Assembly: GCF_024679245.1 (NCBI RefSeq)
Contig: NC_090179.1
Coordinates: forward strand, 6,188,320-6,252,319
Reading direction: 5' to 3'
Source of the DNA: Pseudorasbora parva
Lineage: Eukaryota > Chordata > Actinopteri > Cypriniformes > Gobionidae
Length of the DNA: 64,000 bases
Position 1 is the first letter of the stretch. Each line of letters begins with the position of its first letter. Both the position numbers and the translations under genes were made by a program. A model generated the notes under the pieces. It was not told where the DNA came from. It made no database searches and saw only the letters and a list, made by a program, of their open reading frames with translations. Shown here in pieces: positions 34,598-47,923 of this stretch.

Positions 34598-35403
34598 AGG
34601 GAAAAAAAAGAAACCCAGAGCATATACCACAAATAAGTAACCTTTAAAATCACCATTTATAGTGCCAACCTTCTAATGCACACCACACAGAAGTGCCACA
34701 CACCACCCAGATCAATAATTAGTATGATTGGATTAAACACATGTAGTAAATCAAAATCAAATATAACCCAAAAAGAAACTTAAATACACAAGAAACAGTG
34801 GCTAGTCTGCCCCTTTAACAGGAAAACAAATACACGCTAATACAAGTCAATGCAAAAAAAATAAAAAATAAATACAGAATAAACAAAAAACAAACAAAAC
34901 ATACTTTAGCGAAAGTCATTGCTGGCTAGTCTCCTCTCACATATTACGCATAATATATGTGCCCCATACATGGAACCTGAAATTTACCTGAGTGTTGCAT
35001 TTTATAATTTAAACATTTGACTTTATGAAAATTCTATAATCCAAGATGACCACCATATGACATATGCAAATTAGATCCCTAAATAAACTTTGGTTCACCC
35101 AAGATTTCTAATTTACATAAAGTCTTAAGATTAGCCTTTTGAAATTAATGTCAAAAACATTATAGAAAAACCTCAGATTCCTAAAGGGTTAAGTCAGTAT
35201 AAATCAAATATACAGTGACTATTTAAGTTTGCTTAAGTAAATGAAGTATTTGAGAAGGACAAGTAAACTGAAATGGTAAGGGTAGCATGCCTCCCATAAA
35301 GTTAATGCATTGTCAGTAGGTGTTTGTGGCCATTTGAATGCATTTGACCACATCAGCAGTTACACTATGAAAGCAATCTGGAAGTGGTTGAAAGTATTTT
35401 AGA
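34598..35403. other. Spacer left of copy C, no gene seen
   Basis: Differs from units 1 and 2 by shared unit-3/4 variants such as GTGGCTAGTC (GTGGCTGGTC in units 1 and 2) and ATAACCCAAA (ATAACCAAAA). Confidence 0.5.
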
Positions 35404-35473
35404 CCCCATTTACACCGATCAGCATAAGCCACTATTTGGATCAGAGCAACCATTTCTCCAGGTGTAAATGGGG
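35404..35473. mobile_element. 70-bp mini inverted-repeat element, unit 3
   Basis: Same 13-bp inverted ends, downstream of copy C. Confidence 0.5.
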
Positions 35474-35646
35474 CTTAAGCAAGAACAAAGCAGAGCACGT
35501 CAATCAAAGATGAGGTCATGCAAACGCAGCACAAACAATACTTGAAACTTCCATGGGTCAAAGACTTCCCTGTAGACACTTGGTTACAAATCTTTAACCC
35601 CAACCTCCCCATACACAACAAAACTACTGAACTGGTTTTAGAAATA

Positions 35647-35652
35647 TTTATT
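35647..35652 (-). terminator. Polyadenylation signal, copy C
   Basis: AATAAA on the minus strand about 40 bp beyond the stop codon at 35691. Confidence 0.6.
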
Positions 35653-35690
35653 TTTTCAAAAGCAAACTCTTGAGTAGACAAAGTATGCAG

Positions 35691-38600
35691 CTATGACTTC
35701 ACTTGTTGCAACAACCTCAATATGCCTGGAGAGAGACGTTTGTTTTGAGTAGTCTGCAGAGGTGTTAAATCTTGGAAGTCAGGCTGGACAGACTGCAGAC
35801 TCATAGCGTGAAGAGGTACATTGCTGGGCTGTCCCAGAGGTTTGGAACCAAGGCTAGATTGCTCTGGGATAGGAAAGACATGGAAACCAGGGCTCCGGAA
35901 CACAGATTGGTAACGGGCGTGCGCAGATGGCAGGCTACCTGACTGGACGACAGACTGGTAACGGACTTGGGCTGTTCGTTGCATGTTAGACTGGTCCACA
36001 AACTGTGAGGTGGCTTGTGCCAGCTTCAGGCCACTGGGCTGGGACAGAGACTGGTAACGGGCTTGGGCTGATGACAGGCTACCTGAGTGGACCACAGATT
36101 GGGAACTGGCTTGGGCAGGTTGTTGAGGTTTGGACTGGTCCACAGACAGTGAGCTGGCTTGTGCCACCTTCAGGCCACTGGGTTTAGATACAGACTGGTA
36201 GCGGACATGGGCTTGTTGTTGCATGTTAGACTGGTCCACAAACTGCGAGGTGGCTTGTGCCAGCTTCAGGCCACTGGGCTGGGACAGAGACTGGTAACGG
36301 GCTTGTGATGACTGCAGACTGCTGGGCTGAGATATGGACTGGTAGCGGGCTTGTGCTGACTGCAGACCACTGGGCTGGGACACATACTGGTTACGGGCTT
36401 GGGCTGATGACAGGCTACCTGACTGGACCACAGATTGGGAACTGGCTTGGGCAGGTTGTTGAGGTTTGGACTGGTCCACAGACAGTGAGCTGGCTTGTGC
36501 CACCTTCAGGCCACTGGGCTGGGACAGAGACTGGTAACGGGCTTGTGATGACTGCAGACTGCTGGGCTGATATATAGACTGGTAGCGGGCTTGTGCTGAC
36601 TGCAGACCACTGGGCTGGGACACATACTGGTTACGGGCTTGGGCTGATGACAGGCTACCTGACTGGACCACAGATTGGGAACTGGCTTGGGCAGGTTGTT
36701 GAGGTTTGGACTGGTCCACAGACAGGGAGCTGGCTTGTGCCACCTTCAGGCCACTGGGCTGGGACAGAGACTGGTAACGGGCTTGTGCTGACTGCAGACT
36801 GCTGGGCTGAGATATGGACTGGTAGCGGGCTTGTGCTGACTGCAGACCACTAGGCTGGGATATGGACTGGTAACGGACTTGTGGCAGCTTCAGGCCACTG
36901 GGTTTAGATACAGACTGGTAGCGGGCTTGTGCTGACAGCAAGCCACTGGGCTTGGACACATACTGGTAAGGGGCTTGGGCTGATGACAGGCTACCTGAGT
37001 GGGCCACAGATTGAAAACTTGCTAGGGCAGTTTGTTGAGGTTTGGACTGGTACACAGACGGTGAGCTGGCTTGTGCCACCTTCAGGCCACTGGGCTGGGA
37101 TATGGACTGGTAACGGGCTTGTGCTGACTGCAGACTGCTGGGCAGAGATATGGACTGGTAACGGACTTGTGGCAGCTTCAGGCCACTGGGTTTAGATACA
37201 GACTGGTAGCGGGCTTGTGCTGACAGCAAGACACTGGGCTGGTCCACAGACTGGTAATGGGTTTGTGCTGACAGCAAGCCACTGGGCTTGGACACATACT
37301 GGTAAGGGGCTTGGTCTGATGACAGGCTACCTGACTGGATCACAGATTGTGAGCTGGCTTGGGCTGGTTGTGTGCTGGACTGGTCCACAGGCTGTGAGCT
37401 GGCTTGGGTAGGTTGCTGTGTGCTGGACTGGTCCACAGACTGTGAGCTGCCTTGTACTAGCAGCATGCCACTAGGCTGGGACACAGATAGTGAGCTGTCT
37501 TGGGCTGGTTGTTGGGTGATGGACTGGTCCAGAGGGTGTGAGCTGACTTCTACTAGCAGCAGGCCACTGGGCTGGGACACAGATTGTGAGCTGTCTTGGG
37601 CTGGTTGTTGGGTGATGGACTGGTCCAGAGGCTGTGAGCTGACTTCTAGCAGCGGGCCACTGGGCTGGGACACATACTGGTAAGGGGCTTGGGCTGATGA
37701 CAGGCTACCTGACTGGACCTCAGATTGTGAGCTGTCTTGGGCTGGTTGTTGGGTGCTTGACTGATCCACAGACTGGGAGCTGGCTTGGTCTGGTTGTTGG
37801 GTGTTGGACTGGTCCACAGACTGGGAGCTGTCTTGTGCTAGCAGCAGGCCACTGGGCTGGTCCACAGACTGGTATTGGGCTTGGGCTGATGACAGGCTAC
37901 CTGACTGGACCACAGATTGTGAGCTGTCTTGGGCTGGTTGTGTGCTGGAATGGTCCACAGGCTGGGAGCTGGCTTGGGCTGGTTGTTGGGTGCTGGATTG
38001 GTCCACAGACTGTGAGCTGGCTTGGGCTGGTTGTTGGGTGCTGGACTGATCCACAGACTGTGAGCTGCCTTGTACTAGCAGTAGGCCACTGGGCTTAGAT
38101 ACAGACTGGTAGCGGGCTTTTGCTGACAGCAAGCCACTGGGCCGAGACACATACTGGTAACGAGCTTGTGCCAGCTTCAGGCTACTGGGCTGGTCCACAG
38201 ACTGGTAACGGGTATGTGCTGACAGCAGGCCACTCGGCTGGGATATGGACTGGTAACGGGCTTCTGCAAGCTTCAGGCCACTGGGCTGGTCCACAGACTG
38301 GTAACGGGTTTGTGCTGACAGCAGGCCACTGGGCTGGGATATGGACTGGTAACGGGCTTGTGCTGACTGCAGACTGCTGGGCTGAGATATGGACTGGTAA
38401 CGGGCTTCTGCAAGCTTCAGGCCACTGGGCTGGTCCACAGACTGGTAACGGGTTTGCGCTGACAGCAGGCCACTGGGCTGGGAAATGGACTGGTAACGGG
38501 CTTGTGCAAACTTCAGGCCACTGGGCTGGTCCACAGACTGGTAACGGGTTTGTGCTGACAGCATGCCACTGGGCTGGGAAATGGACTGGTAGCGGGCTTG

Positions 38601-41600
38601 TGCTGGCTGCAAGACACTGGGCTGGTCCACAGACTGGTAATGGGTTTGTGCTGACAGCATGCCACTGGGCTGGGATATGGACTGGTAACGGGCTTGTGCA
38701 AGCTTCAGGCCACTGGGCTGGTCCACAGACTGGTAACGGGTTTGTGCTGACTGCAGACCACTGGGTTGGGACACATACTGGTTACGGGCTTGGGCTGATG
38801 ACAGGCTACCTGACTGGACCACAGATTGGGTACTGACTTGGGCAGGTTGTTGAGGTTTGGACTGGTCCACAGACAGTGAGCTGGCTTGTGCCACCTTCAG
38901 GCCACTGGGCTGGGACAGAGACTGGTAACGGGCTTGTGCTGACTGCAGACTGCTGGGCTGAGATATGGACTGGTAGCGGGCTTGTGCTGACTGCAGACCA
39001 CTAGGCTGGGATATGGACTGGTAACGGACTTGTGGCAGCTTCAGGCCACTGGGTTTAGATACAGACTGGTAGCGGGCTTGTGCTGACAGCAAGCCACTGG
39101 GCTTGGACACATACTGGTAAGGGGCTTGGGCTGATGACAGGCTACCTGAGTGGGCCACAGATTGAAAACTTGCTAGGGCAGTTTGTTGAGGTTTGGACTG
39201 GTACACAGACGGTGAGCTGGCTTGTGCCACCTTCAGGCCACTGGGCTGGGATATGGACTGGTAACGGGCTTGTGCTGACTGCAGACTGCTGGGCAGAGAT
39301 ATGGACTGGTAACGGACTTGTGGCAGCTTCAGGCCACTGGGTTTAGATACAGACTGGTAGCGGGCTTGTGCTGACAGCAAGACACTGAGCTGGTCCACAG
39401 ACTGGTAATAGGTTTGTGCTGACAGCAAGCCACTGGGCTTGGACACATACTGGTAAGGGGCTTGGTCTGATGACAGGCTACCTGACTGGATCACAGATTG
39501 TGAGCTGGCTTGGGCTGGTTGTGTGCTGGACTGGTCCACAGGCTGTGAGCTGGCTTGGGTAGGTTGCTGTGTGCTGGACTGGTCCACAGACTGTGAGCTG
39601 CCTTGTACTAGCAGCATGCCACTAGGCTGGGACACAGATAGTGAGCTGTCTTGGGCCGGTTGTTGGGTGATGGACTGGTCCAGAGGGTGTGAGCTGACTT
39701 CTACTAGCAGCAGGCCACTGGGCTGGGACACAGATTGTGAGCTGTCTTGGGCTGGTTGTTGGGTGATGGACTGGTCCAGAGGCTGTGAGCTGACTTCTAG
39801 CAGCGGGCCACTGGGCTGGGACACATACTGGTAAGGGGCTTGGGCTGATGACAGGCTACCTGACTGGACCTCAGATTGTGAGCTGTCTTGGGCTGGTTGT
39901 TGGGTGCTTGACTGATCCACAGACTGGGAGCTGGCTTGGTCTGGTTGTTGGGTGTTGGACTGGTCCACAGACTGGGAGCTGTCTTGTGCTAGCAGCAGGC
40001 CACTGGGCTGGTCCACAGACTGGTATTGGGCTTGGGCTAATGACAGGCTACCTGACTGGACCACAGATTGTGAGCTGTCTTGGGCTGGTTGTGTGCTGGA
40101 ATGGTCCACAGGCTGGGAGCTGGCTTGGGCTGGTTGTTGGGTGCTGGATTGGTCCACAGACTGTGAGCTGCCTTGTACTAGCAGTAGGCCACTGGGCTTA
40201 GATACAGACTGGTAGCGGGCTTTTGCTGACAGCAAGCCACTGGGCCGAGACACATACTGGTAACGAGCTTGTGCCAGCTTCAGGCTACTGGGCTGGTCCA
40301 CAGACTGGTAACGGGTATGTGCTGACAGCAGGCCACTGGGCTGGGATATGGACTGGTAACGGGCTTGTGCAAACTTCAGGCCACTGGGCTTAAACACAGA
40401 CTGGTAGCGGGCTTGTGCTGGCTGCAAGACACTGGGCTGGTCCACAGACTGGTAATGGGTTTGTGCTGACAGCATGCCACTGGGCTGGGATATGGACTGG
40501 TAACGGGCTTGTGCAAGCGTCAGGCCACTGGGCTTAAATACAGACTGGTAGCGGGCTTGTGCTGGCAGCAAGCCACTGGGCTGGGACACATACTGGTAAC
40601 GGACTTGGGCTGACGACAGGCTACCTGACTGGACCACAGATTGTGAGCTGGCTTGGGCTGGTTGGTGGGTGTTGGACTGGTCCACAGGCTGTGAGCTGCC
40701 TTGTACTAGCAGCAGGCCAATGGGCTGGGACACAGATTGTGAGCTGTCTTGGGCTGGTTGTTGGGTGCTAGACAGATCCATAGACTGGGAGCTGGCTTGG
40801 ACTGGTTGTTGGGTGCTGGACTGGTCCACAGGCTGTGAGCTGCCTTGTACTAGCAGCAGGCCACTGGGCTGGGACACAGATTGTGAGCTGTCTTGGGCTG
40901 GTTGTTGGGTGCTAGACTGATCCACAGACTGGGAGCTGACTTGGGCTGGTTGTTGGGTGATGGACTGGTCTAGAGACTGTGAGCTGACTTGTGCTAGAGG
41001 TAGGCCACTGGACTGTTCCATGGAGTTTGAAATAACTTGCTCAGAGTTCTGGCTGCTTGCTTGACGTGATAGTTGGATGCTGGGCTGAGCCACAAGTTGG
41101 TTTAGTGCCTGTGCTTGTTGCACATCATTGGGCGGAACCATGGAACCATAGCCTGACTGCACTAGTTGCTGGCCACTGAGCAATGGCACAAGTCCAGACC
41201 CATAACTGACTTGTCCTAATTGATAGTTGGGTTGTGAGGTCTCATTTATTTGCTGCAAAGCCTTGACATAGGTAGCACTTGGAAAATGGACTGGCCTGGT
41301 GTCAGAAAGCAAGTTGGCACCAAATTGAAGTCTACTTCTCTGAGGCTTTATAATGGGATGCGTTGCAGCCTGGTAGCGGACTTGCACTAATGGACCACTG
41401 GACTGGGAACCGTTCTGCAATAGTTGCTGGCTGCTAGATGCCACAGACTCATTACTGTGTACTACAGGCTGTTCTGCAGTTTGATAGTGGAGCTTTGCTG
41501 GCTCGGGTAGAGACTCACTGCTCATACTTGGGCCCACTGCAGTGGCCACAGAACCAGAAACAAGACTACCACTACCAGCCAAAGATAGAGATCCTTGAAG

Positions 41601-42116
41601 TTGGCTTCTAGCATCAGAGTCAGAACCAGGCTTATATAAATCAGTCACTGGTCCAAAACCAGAAGAGCCATTTTGAGGACTATAGCTTACACTGGTATAA
41701 CCACCCTTAACTTCTTCAGCACTAGAAGTTAATTCCATGGAACTTTGAGGACTAATGGGACTTGGTACTTTAATGCCATACCAGGAACTGTAGGAACTTC
41801 GTGGTTTCACATCAGCCTGCATGGGAAAACCAGTACCAGCCCCATAGTATATGGGATAGCCACTCCTGACAAAGCCACTAACTAGAAAAGAGGGGGAAAA
41901 AAGGAGACAATTCAGACAGACATGGTATCAAACCTAAATTATATAACTTGCCTGGATAAATCTTACCACTTCCAATATGGCTACAGACACAAAGACTGAG
42001 AAGTGCCAGAGAAAAACTGTAAGAGAAAACACCACTTGTTAATGCCACTTGTTGACAAATGCCAGATACTACAATTTATCATCATACCTTAATAGTCGGC
42101 TAGTGGTACCCTCCAT
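35691..42116 (-). CDS. Secreted 16-residue-repeat protein, copy C (longest)
   Basis: Exon 1 42088-42116, exon 2 41967-42016, exon 3 41881-35691; uninterrupted and predicted at 2089 residues. The repeat domain contains the same long block twice. The diagnostic stretch encoding YVSRPSGLL falls near 38141 and again near 40244, 2103 bp (701 residues) apart. That is 44 repeats if three 15-residue units (the SSTQPAQ type) are allowed for. The block explains almost all of the extra length over copies A and B. Private changes include Q to R near 35976 (NMQRTAQ). Confidence 0.85.
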
Positions 42117-42211
42117 GGCCAATCAGTAATACAACAACTTCCACCACCTCAATAAAACCACTACAAAAACATACTTGCAACCCAACACAGAATAGTGCTG
42201 CGGAACAGGAC

Positions 42212-42289
42212 TTTTTATAGTGCCAGCAACTGCCATTTGCCAATCGGTTGTCATGGGAACATGTAGTATTTAATTATTTGGCTCAGGTG
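42212..42289 (-). promoter_or_regulatory. TATA promoter of copy C
   Basis: TATAAAAA at 42219-42212 with inverted CCAAT and CACCTG E-box at the same spacings as in copy A. The leader has AGTGCTGCGG, a variant shared only with copy D. Confidence 0.55.
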
Positions 42290-42363
42290 TCACAACTCTG
42301 ATCATGACAACTAGAGCTTGCATTCATGATGATTGCTTTTTTTATACTATGATTACTGAACAG

Positions 42364-43252
42364 GGCCCGTATTTATCAAGATTCTCAAAGTGCTATTTTA
42401 GTCTTAAGGGCTGAGAATTCATGAAATTTACTCCTACTTTCAAACTTAAGAATAAAAGAAAGTTATCAAATTTCTTAAAGCTAAGAATCACTCTTACTCT
42501 CCCAGTTCTTTAAGACAGCTCGAGAGGTCTCTCAAGTGGTAAGGAGTTGCCAGTAGGGGCTTGAGATGGCGCTGAGGAGACAGAGACGAGCGCAAATCTT
42601 TCAATAGAGGGAGAATGTGTTCGAAATGTTTGACGACAAATAGTTAATCAAACGGTATCGTGTGGAAAGAGCAGACATCATCTTTTTCAGCGCTGGTTCG
42701 AGTAATTCAGCAAGCAGTAGCGATCGCTTCTTCCTCCTGCCATTTCGGTTTTCCTTTGGAATCCATGGTGGCTGATTATATATATAAAAAAATCTAGGCT
42801 ATATATAGGCAGGTCATTTAACAGCACACCAGTTTAAAAAATGTAATTAAATCGATGAAAACATGTTTATCTTTCATTTAAAATGTGTATATTTTAATGT
42901 ATTCTCTTGAAAACTCTTTATTGTTAAATGTGTATTGGATGTAAACTCCTCTTAGGAATTTCACCATTCAATGTGAATTTATCTGAGAATATTCTTAAAT
43001 AAGGACATCTATTCAGTGATTGGTTCATGCTTATTACATCATCCAAAATTCCATTTGTGGCACAGCAAAGTGTCGTAAATCCACTCTAAGACTAGCACTT
43101 AAGATTTAGTCCTACACTTTACTTAAAGTATGATTAGGATGCTTGATAACTAACTTTTAAGCGCAGCTTTGAGCCAAGAATTTTTTTACTCTTAAGTCAA
43201 TTCTTAGCAGTGTTCTTGTGAGTAATTCTAAGATGTTTGATAAATACGGGCC
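42364..43252 (+). mobile_element. PIF/Harbinger-type element 1, unit 3
   Basis: Same ends and CAG flanks. A private change lies near 43034 (TTATTACATC for TTATGACATC). Confidence 0.72.
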
Positions 43253-43255
43253 CAG

Positions 43256-44184
43256 GGCCTGTATTTATCAAGCTTCTCAAAGTGCTATTTTAGTCTTAAG
43301 TGCTGAGAATTTATGAAATTTACTACTACTTTCAAACTTAAGTATAAAAGCAAGTTATCAAATTTCTTAAAGCTAAGAATCACTCTTACTCTCCCAGTTA
43401 TTTGAGACAGCTCGAGAGGTCTCTCAAGTGGTTAGGAGTTGCCAGTAGGGGCTTGAGATGGCGCTGAGGAGACAGAGACGTGGGCAAATCTTTCAAGAGA
43501 GGGAGAATGTGTTCGAAATGTTTGACGACAAGCAGTTAATCGAACGGTATCGTTTGGACAGAGCAGGCAACATCTTTTTCAGCGCTGGTTAGTGTTGGGT
43601 TTTATAATAAATATATAAACACCGCTGTTCGGCTAATTCAGCAAGCAGTAGCGATCGCTTCTTCCTCCTGCCAGTTCGGTTTTCTTTTGGAATCCATGGT
43701 GGCTGATTATATTAAAAAAAATCTAGGCTATATATACGCGGGTCAGTTATCAGCACACCAGTGTAATAATTGTAATTAAGACATGGATGAAAACATGTTT
43801 ATCTTTCATTTCAAATGTGTATATTATAATGTATTCTATTGAAAACTCTTTATTGTCAAAAGTGTGTTGGATGTAAACTCCTCTTAGGAACTTCACCTTT
43901 CAATGTTAATTTATCTGAGAATATTCTTTACTAAGGACATCTTTTCAATGATTGGTTCATGCCTATGAAATCATCCAAAATCCAGTTTGTGGCACAGCAA
44001 AGTGTCGTAAATCAACTCTAAGACTGACACTTAAGATTTAGACTTGCACTTTACTTAAAGTATGATTGGGACGCTTGATAACTAACTTTTAAGCGCAGCT
44101 TTGAGCCAGGAATTTTGTTACTCTTAAGTCAATTCTTAGCAGTGTTCTTGTGAGTAATTCTAAGATGTTTGATAAATACGAGCC
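43256..44184 (+). mobile_element. PIF/Harbinger-type element 2, unit 3
   Basis: Same ends. A private change in the transposase remnant near 43569 (GGCAACATC for GGCATCATC) turns an Ile into Asn. Confidence 0.72.
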
Positions 44185-44187
44185 CAG

Positions 44188-46093
44188 AAGTGGAAAATAT
44201 TGGTAAAAAAAACATGCATTTACACACAAACTGACCAGCAAATGCAACTTTCGGACGCCATCTTTTTCCTCAACTGTCACTGAATGGAAAGCACAGGATT
44301 ATGGGATACCAAAGGCAACGAAGGATACATGTATGCTGCCTTCAAAAATCGATCAGATGAAGGTCTCTCAGGAGAGAGGCAATGTTAAGGAGATTTAACC
44401 AATCAGTGACAAACTTATCGGTGACGTCAAAAGGACGCTAGGTGGCGAGCTAGAAACTTCCCGAACAGTCAAGCAGAGTTAAGAGAAGAACACACATCAC
44501 ATGTTCCTGTACACAAACTTCAAAGTTTACCTTCTGTGTGTGCGTTCATGATAAAATGTAAGTCTATTTACTTAAAGATGTTTGTTAGTATAGTAATCTG
44601 CAGTGTTACAGCAATGATTAGTGTAAATGATCGAATTGTTTATCTCCGTCGTATTCACGTCGTACTGACTGCCATAAATATAGCAGATAAAGAGTTATTT
44701 AAGTTACTTAAGTTGTTGATTTGTATTATATCATGCTTGTGGTTACCTAGTGCAATGTTAACACCTTTAATGGGTATCAAGTATACAATATTGGTCGTAT
44801 ATTTCCGTAATCCTGTCGATATATATGATGACTAAGCATTTACTCAGATACACGGATAATCCGCGATCCTCGTTATATGTAGTGATGGGCAGACCGAGGC
44901 TTCGTGAAGCACTGAAACAGTTGAAGCAAATGTGCAGAAGCTTCGAAACAACACCAGACACCTGTCTCCATGATGCCATCTAGTGGACACTTGCGTGTAT
45001 TGCTCTGAAATAACCTTGACAGTGATCTACTGTTTGTAAACATAAAAATATATGTGTGCCACGCGCCATCTAGCGGCGAAGATTGGTAGTGCAGTCCAGA
45101 CCCTGATAATTGTATTGATTGCAGAATGTAGACATGTATATTACTTTTATGTATGTATATTGTAATTATTTATTGTAATATGTCATTCATTTGTTTATTT
45201 CAGACCACACTCATGCTAATAGAAAGTAAAGACGAGTATTTTCAATCCTGTGATGTGTTTTGATTGACACCCTGTGGCGAGCACAATCTCCTGATCAGCT
45301 GATTAGTACAAACTCCTTTACAGGCGAAGTGAAGCAAACAATAGATTCGGACATTGCTTGATGCCTTCCTGCCTTCAAATGTGTCCTCCGAAGGCAGCAT
45401 TTTCCAGGTTTAGGACGCAGCCAAGATATCAGACCGATATACCCAGAGCTCTTCACCACACTTCGAAACTCTGTCTGAACCTCGCCAAAGAAAACTTCCT
45501 GGAGTCCGCGCAGCTGCGTCTCAGAGACTCCCGTCATGTAGCAACCAGCTAACGCTATCCAGGATCCGGGCAAAACCAACTATCCGTCCCTCTGAACACA
45601 ACAACTTACTACCATCCTAAGAGGAACCCATGCTCGTAGGAGCATTCAAATGCAAGTACATGACTCTTCATTCTGGCTGAACTGGTAAAAAACGTATATC
45701 TAAGCAAGCAAACTAAGGTTGACCTGGTAGTATATTGATTCTCAGGTTGTGGCTAAGAAATCATGTCTAAACAAGACATTCAATGAGACATTAGGACTTC
45801 ACTCCTTTCCATTAATAAACATCCCTTTCCCATTTTTGAATGTGTGTTTTCGTTAGTTTGTGTGTTTAGAATAGTTCAATAAACTTGTGTTTACCTTTTT
45901 CATCTATACAGGTGTCTTGGGCTATGTGTTTATAAATTACTGCCTTAAACTGATCAATTTTCTTACCTAAGCTCACAAACAGTGAACATAACATTTAAAA
46001 TTTTAAACAAAATAAGTGTTAAATATTAATTTTGAATCATTTAATATGTATTATGGTTCCTTTCACTGTAATTCAATACCCCTTTGAGTTATT
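44188..46093. other. Right spacer of unit 3
   Basis: Same layout. The hydrophobic 99-codon ORF (44536-44835) has one replacement, Thr to Lys. Confidence 0.4.
44880..44989. mobile_element. Possible hAT-type fragment, unit 3
   Basis: Counterpart of 10026-10135, with ATGATGCC for ATGACGCC near 44973. Confidence 0.28.
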
Positions 46094-46614
46094 TGACCTG
46101 AATCAATCCCTTACAATAGTAAATCTGGCAAAGACGACTGATTTCTTGGTAGAGGAAATTAAGTCGCTATCTGCAAGGGTCAAGAGTAACGAGAATAAGG
46201 TGTCGCAAATTGAGCAGGTGGCTCGGATGGATCAAGGCAAGTGTGATCAAGCCGAGATCTAAAGTAGGAGTTGAAATTTAAGGTTAAAAAACCTCAAAGA
46301 AACAGAAGGAGAAGATATCAGAACCAAAGAGCTCAAAATCCTAAAAATTCTTACTCCAGACGCGGTAGAAAAACGGAGTAATTCTTACTCCGTTTTTGCG
46401 TTGACACAATCCATAGAGTTGGACGTCCTGGGACGGGTCATCATCCAGTTCGCACTCCGGACCTACAGAGAGAAAGTCTGGAAAGCTGCGCGGGATCATC
46501 CTGCACTCAAGGAATGAGGTGTTTGCCTTGCAGAGGATCTGACATTTGCAGAAAGACAACAGAGAATGTGCCTATGGCCAAGGGTAAAAGCGGCGAGAGA
46601 AAAGGGGAAGAGAC
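46094..46614 (+). pseudogene. L1-type LINE ORF1 fragment, unit 3
   Basis: Counterpart of 11240-11760, same stops and hairpin (46369-46397). Confidence 0.62.
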
Positions 46615-46741
46615 AAGACAAGTTGCAAGGGTAAAAGACAAGTTGACGAATATCAAGATGAATACTGAAATAGGCTAACAATAACTAAATAGGCATTATT
46701 AAGGACTGTGCTGGCTAGGCAGTCGAATTGAAATAATAAAT

Positions 46742-46778
46742 GTTCAAGAGTGGCTTGTGTGTCAAGCCACTCTTGAAC
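46742..46778. repeat. Perfect 16-bp hairpin, unit 3
   Basis: Both arms and loop identical to 11888-11924. Confidence 0.85.
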
Positions 46779-47124
46779 AACAGACAGCATCAGAAGCGTG
46801 TTGCCTGGGCTAAAGACAAAAAGGACTGCTGAGTGGGCCAAAGGTATGTTCTTTGATGAAAGTAAATTTTGCATTACCTTTGGAAATCAAGTTTTCTGGA
46901 GGAAGAGGAGAGGCACACAATCCTAGTTCCTTGAGCTCCAGTGTAAAGTTTCTAGAGTCAGTGATGGTTTGGGGTGTCATGTCAAATGCTGGTGTTGGTC
47001 AACTGTGTTTTCTTAGGTCCAAGGTCAATGCAGCCATATACCAGGAAGTTTTAGTGCACTTCATGCTTCCTGCTGCTGACCAACTTTATGGAGATGCAGA
47101 TTTAATCTGTAATAAGGTAAACCA
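46763..47124 (+). pseudogene. Tc1/mariner transposase fragment, unit 3
   Basis: Counterpart of 11909-12270; reads KVNAAIYQE, same breaks. Confidence 0.72.
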
Positions 47125-47184
47125 TGCCTTTGAGACTGGTATAATTGGGGTGGTAATTTTGTGTTAGTTAGTGCTGGCTTGCAA

Positions 47185-47233
47185 CCTCCTCCTCCTCCTC
47201 CTCCTCCTCCTCCTCCTCCTCCTCCTCCTCCTC
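47185..47233. repeat. (CCT)n microsatellite, unit 3
   Basis: About 16 triplets. Confidence 0.95.
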
Positions 47234-47923
47234 GAGAGAGAGAGACTTTTACGCTGGCTCTATCGGTAAAAGTGCAAACTATTCTTCAGTAAAATCTCTT
47301 CATTTGATTGATCATCCTGACTCCTGGTCTTCCTTTCTACATATCTGGTCTCTGGGTCTAAACTGTTAGCCCAACAGAAGTTAAAGACGTTGGAAGTTTT
47401 TTTGGATCGAGTGTACCATGTCTATGTATAATTTAATGTTTGGAAGTGAACATTTGGAAAAAAAAGTAGACCGTTTGTTTGCTTGCGTTTCAAATACTGG
47501 TTGTAGTTAGACAGACTACCAAAGGTGGAACAGAAGAATTAGAAGCAACTGCCATTACAATAACTTCATATGAGAAACAATACAGAATGAACAAAACATA
47601 CTTTATCATCTGATCGCAGAGAAAGAAACATTAGCACAATGCTTAACCAGTAATAACGGAACTGACACAACAATACACTCAATTTTCTAAAGTTTTTATT
47701 GAATTAACTGTTCCATTGGAATATATTGAATAAATGTAAAGAGATGAACACATATGTCTTTATGTCACAAACACAAGTCTGCCAGGCATTCACGTGTGAA
47801 TCGCTTCTGGGCATTTGTGGATTTCGAAACATTTCTTGCGTCAAACCGTCCAGACAAATCCACAGATAGGTGGACCAAGGTCAATGAAGACTGAAACTAA
47901 GACGAAAGCGATTCATCAAAAAA
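47234..47923. other. Spacer from CCT tract to unit boundary, unit 3
   Basis: No gene seen; matches unit 2. Confidence 0.45.
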
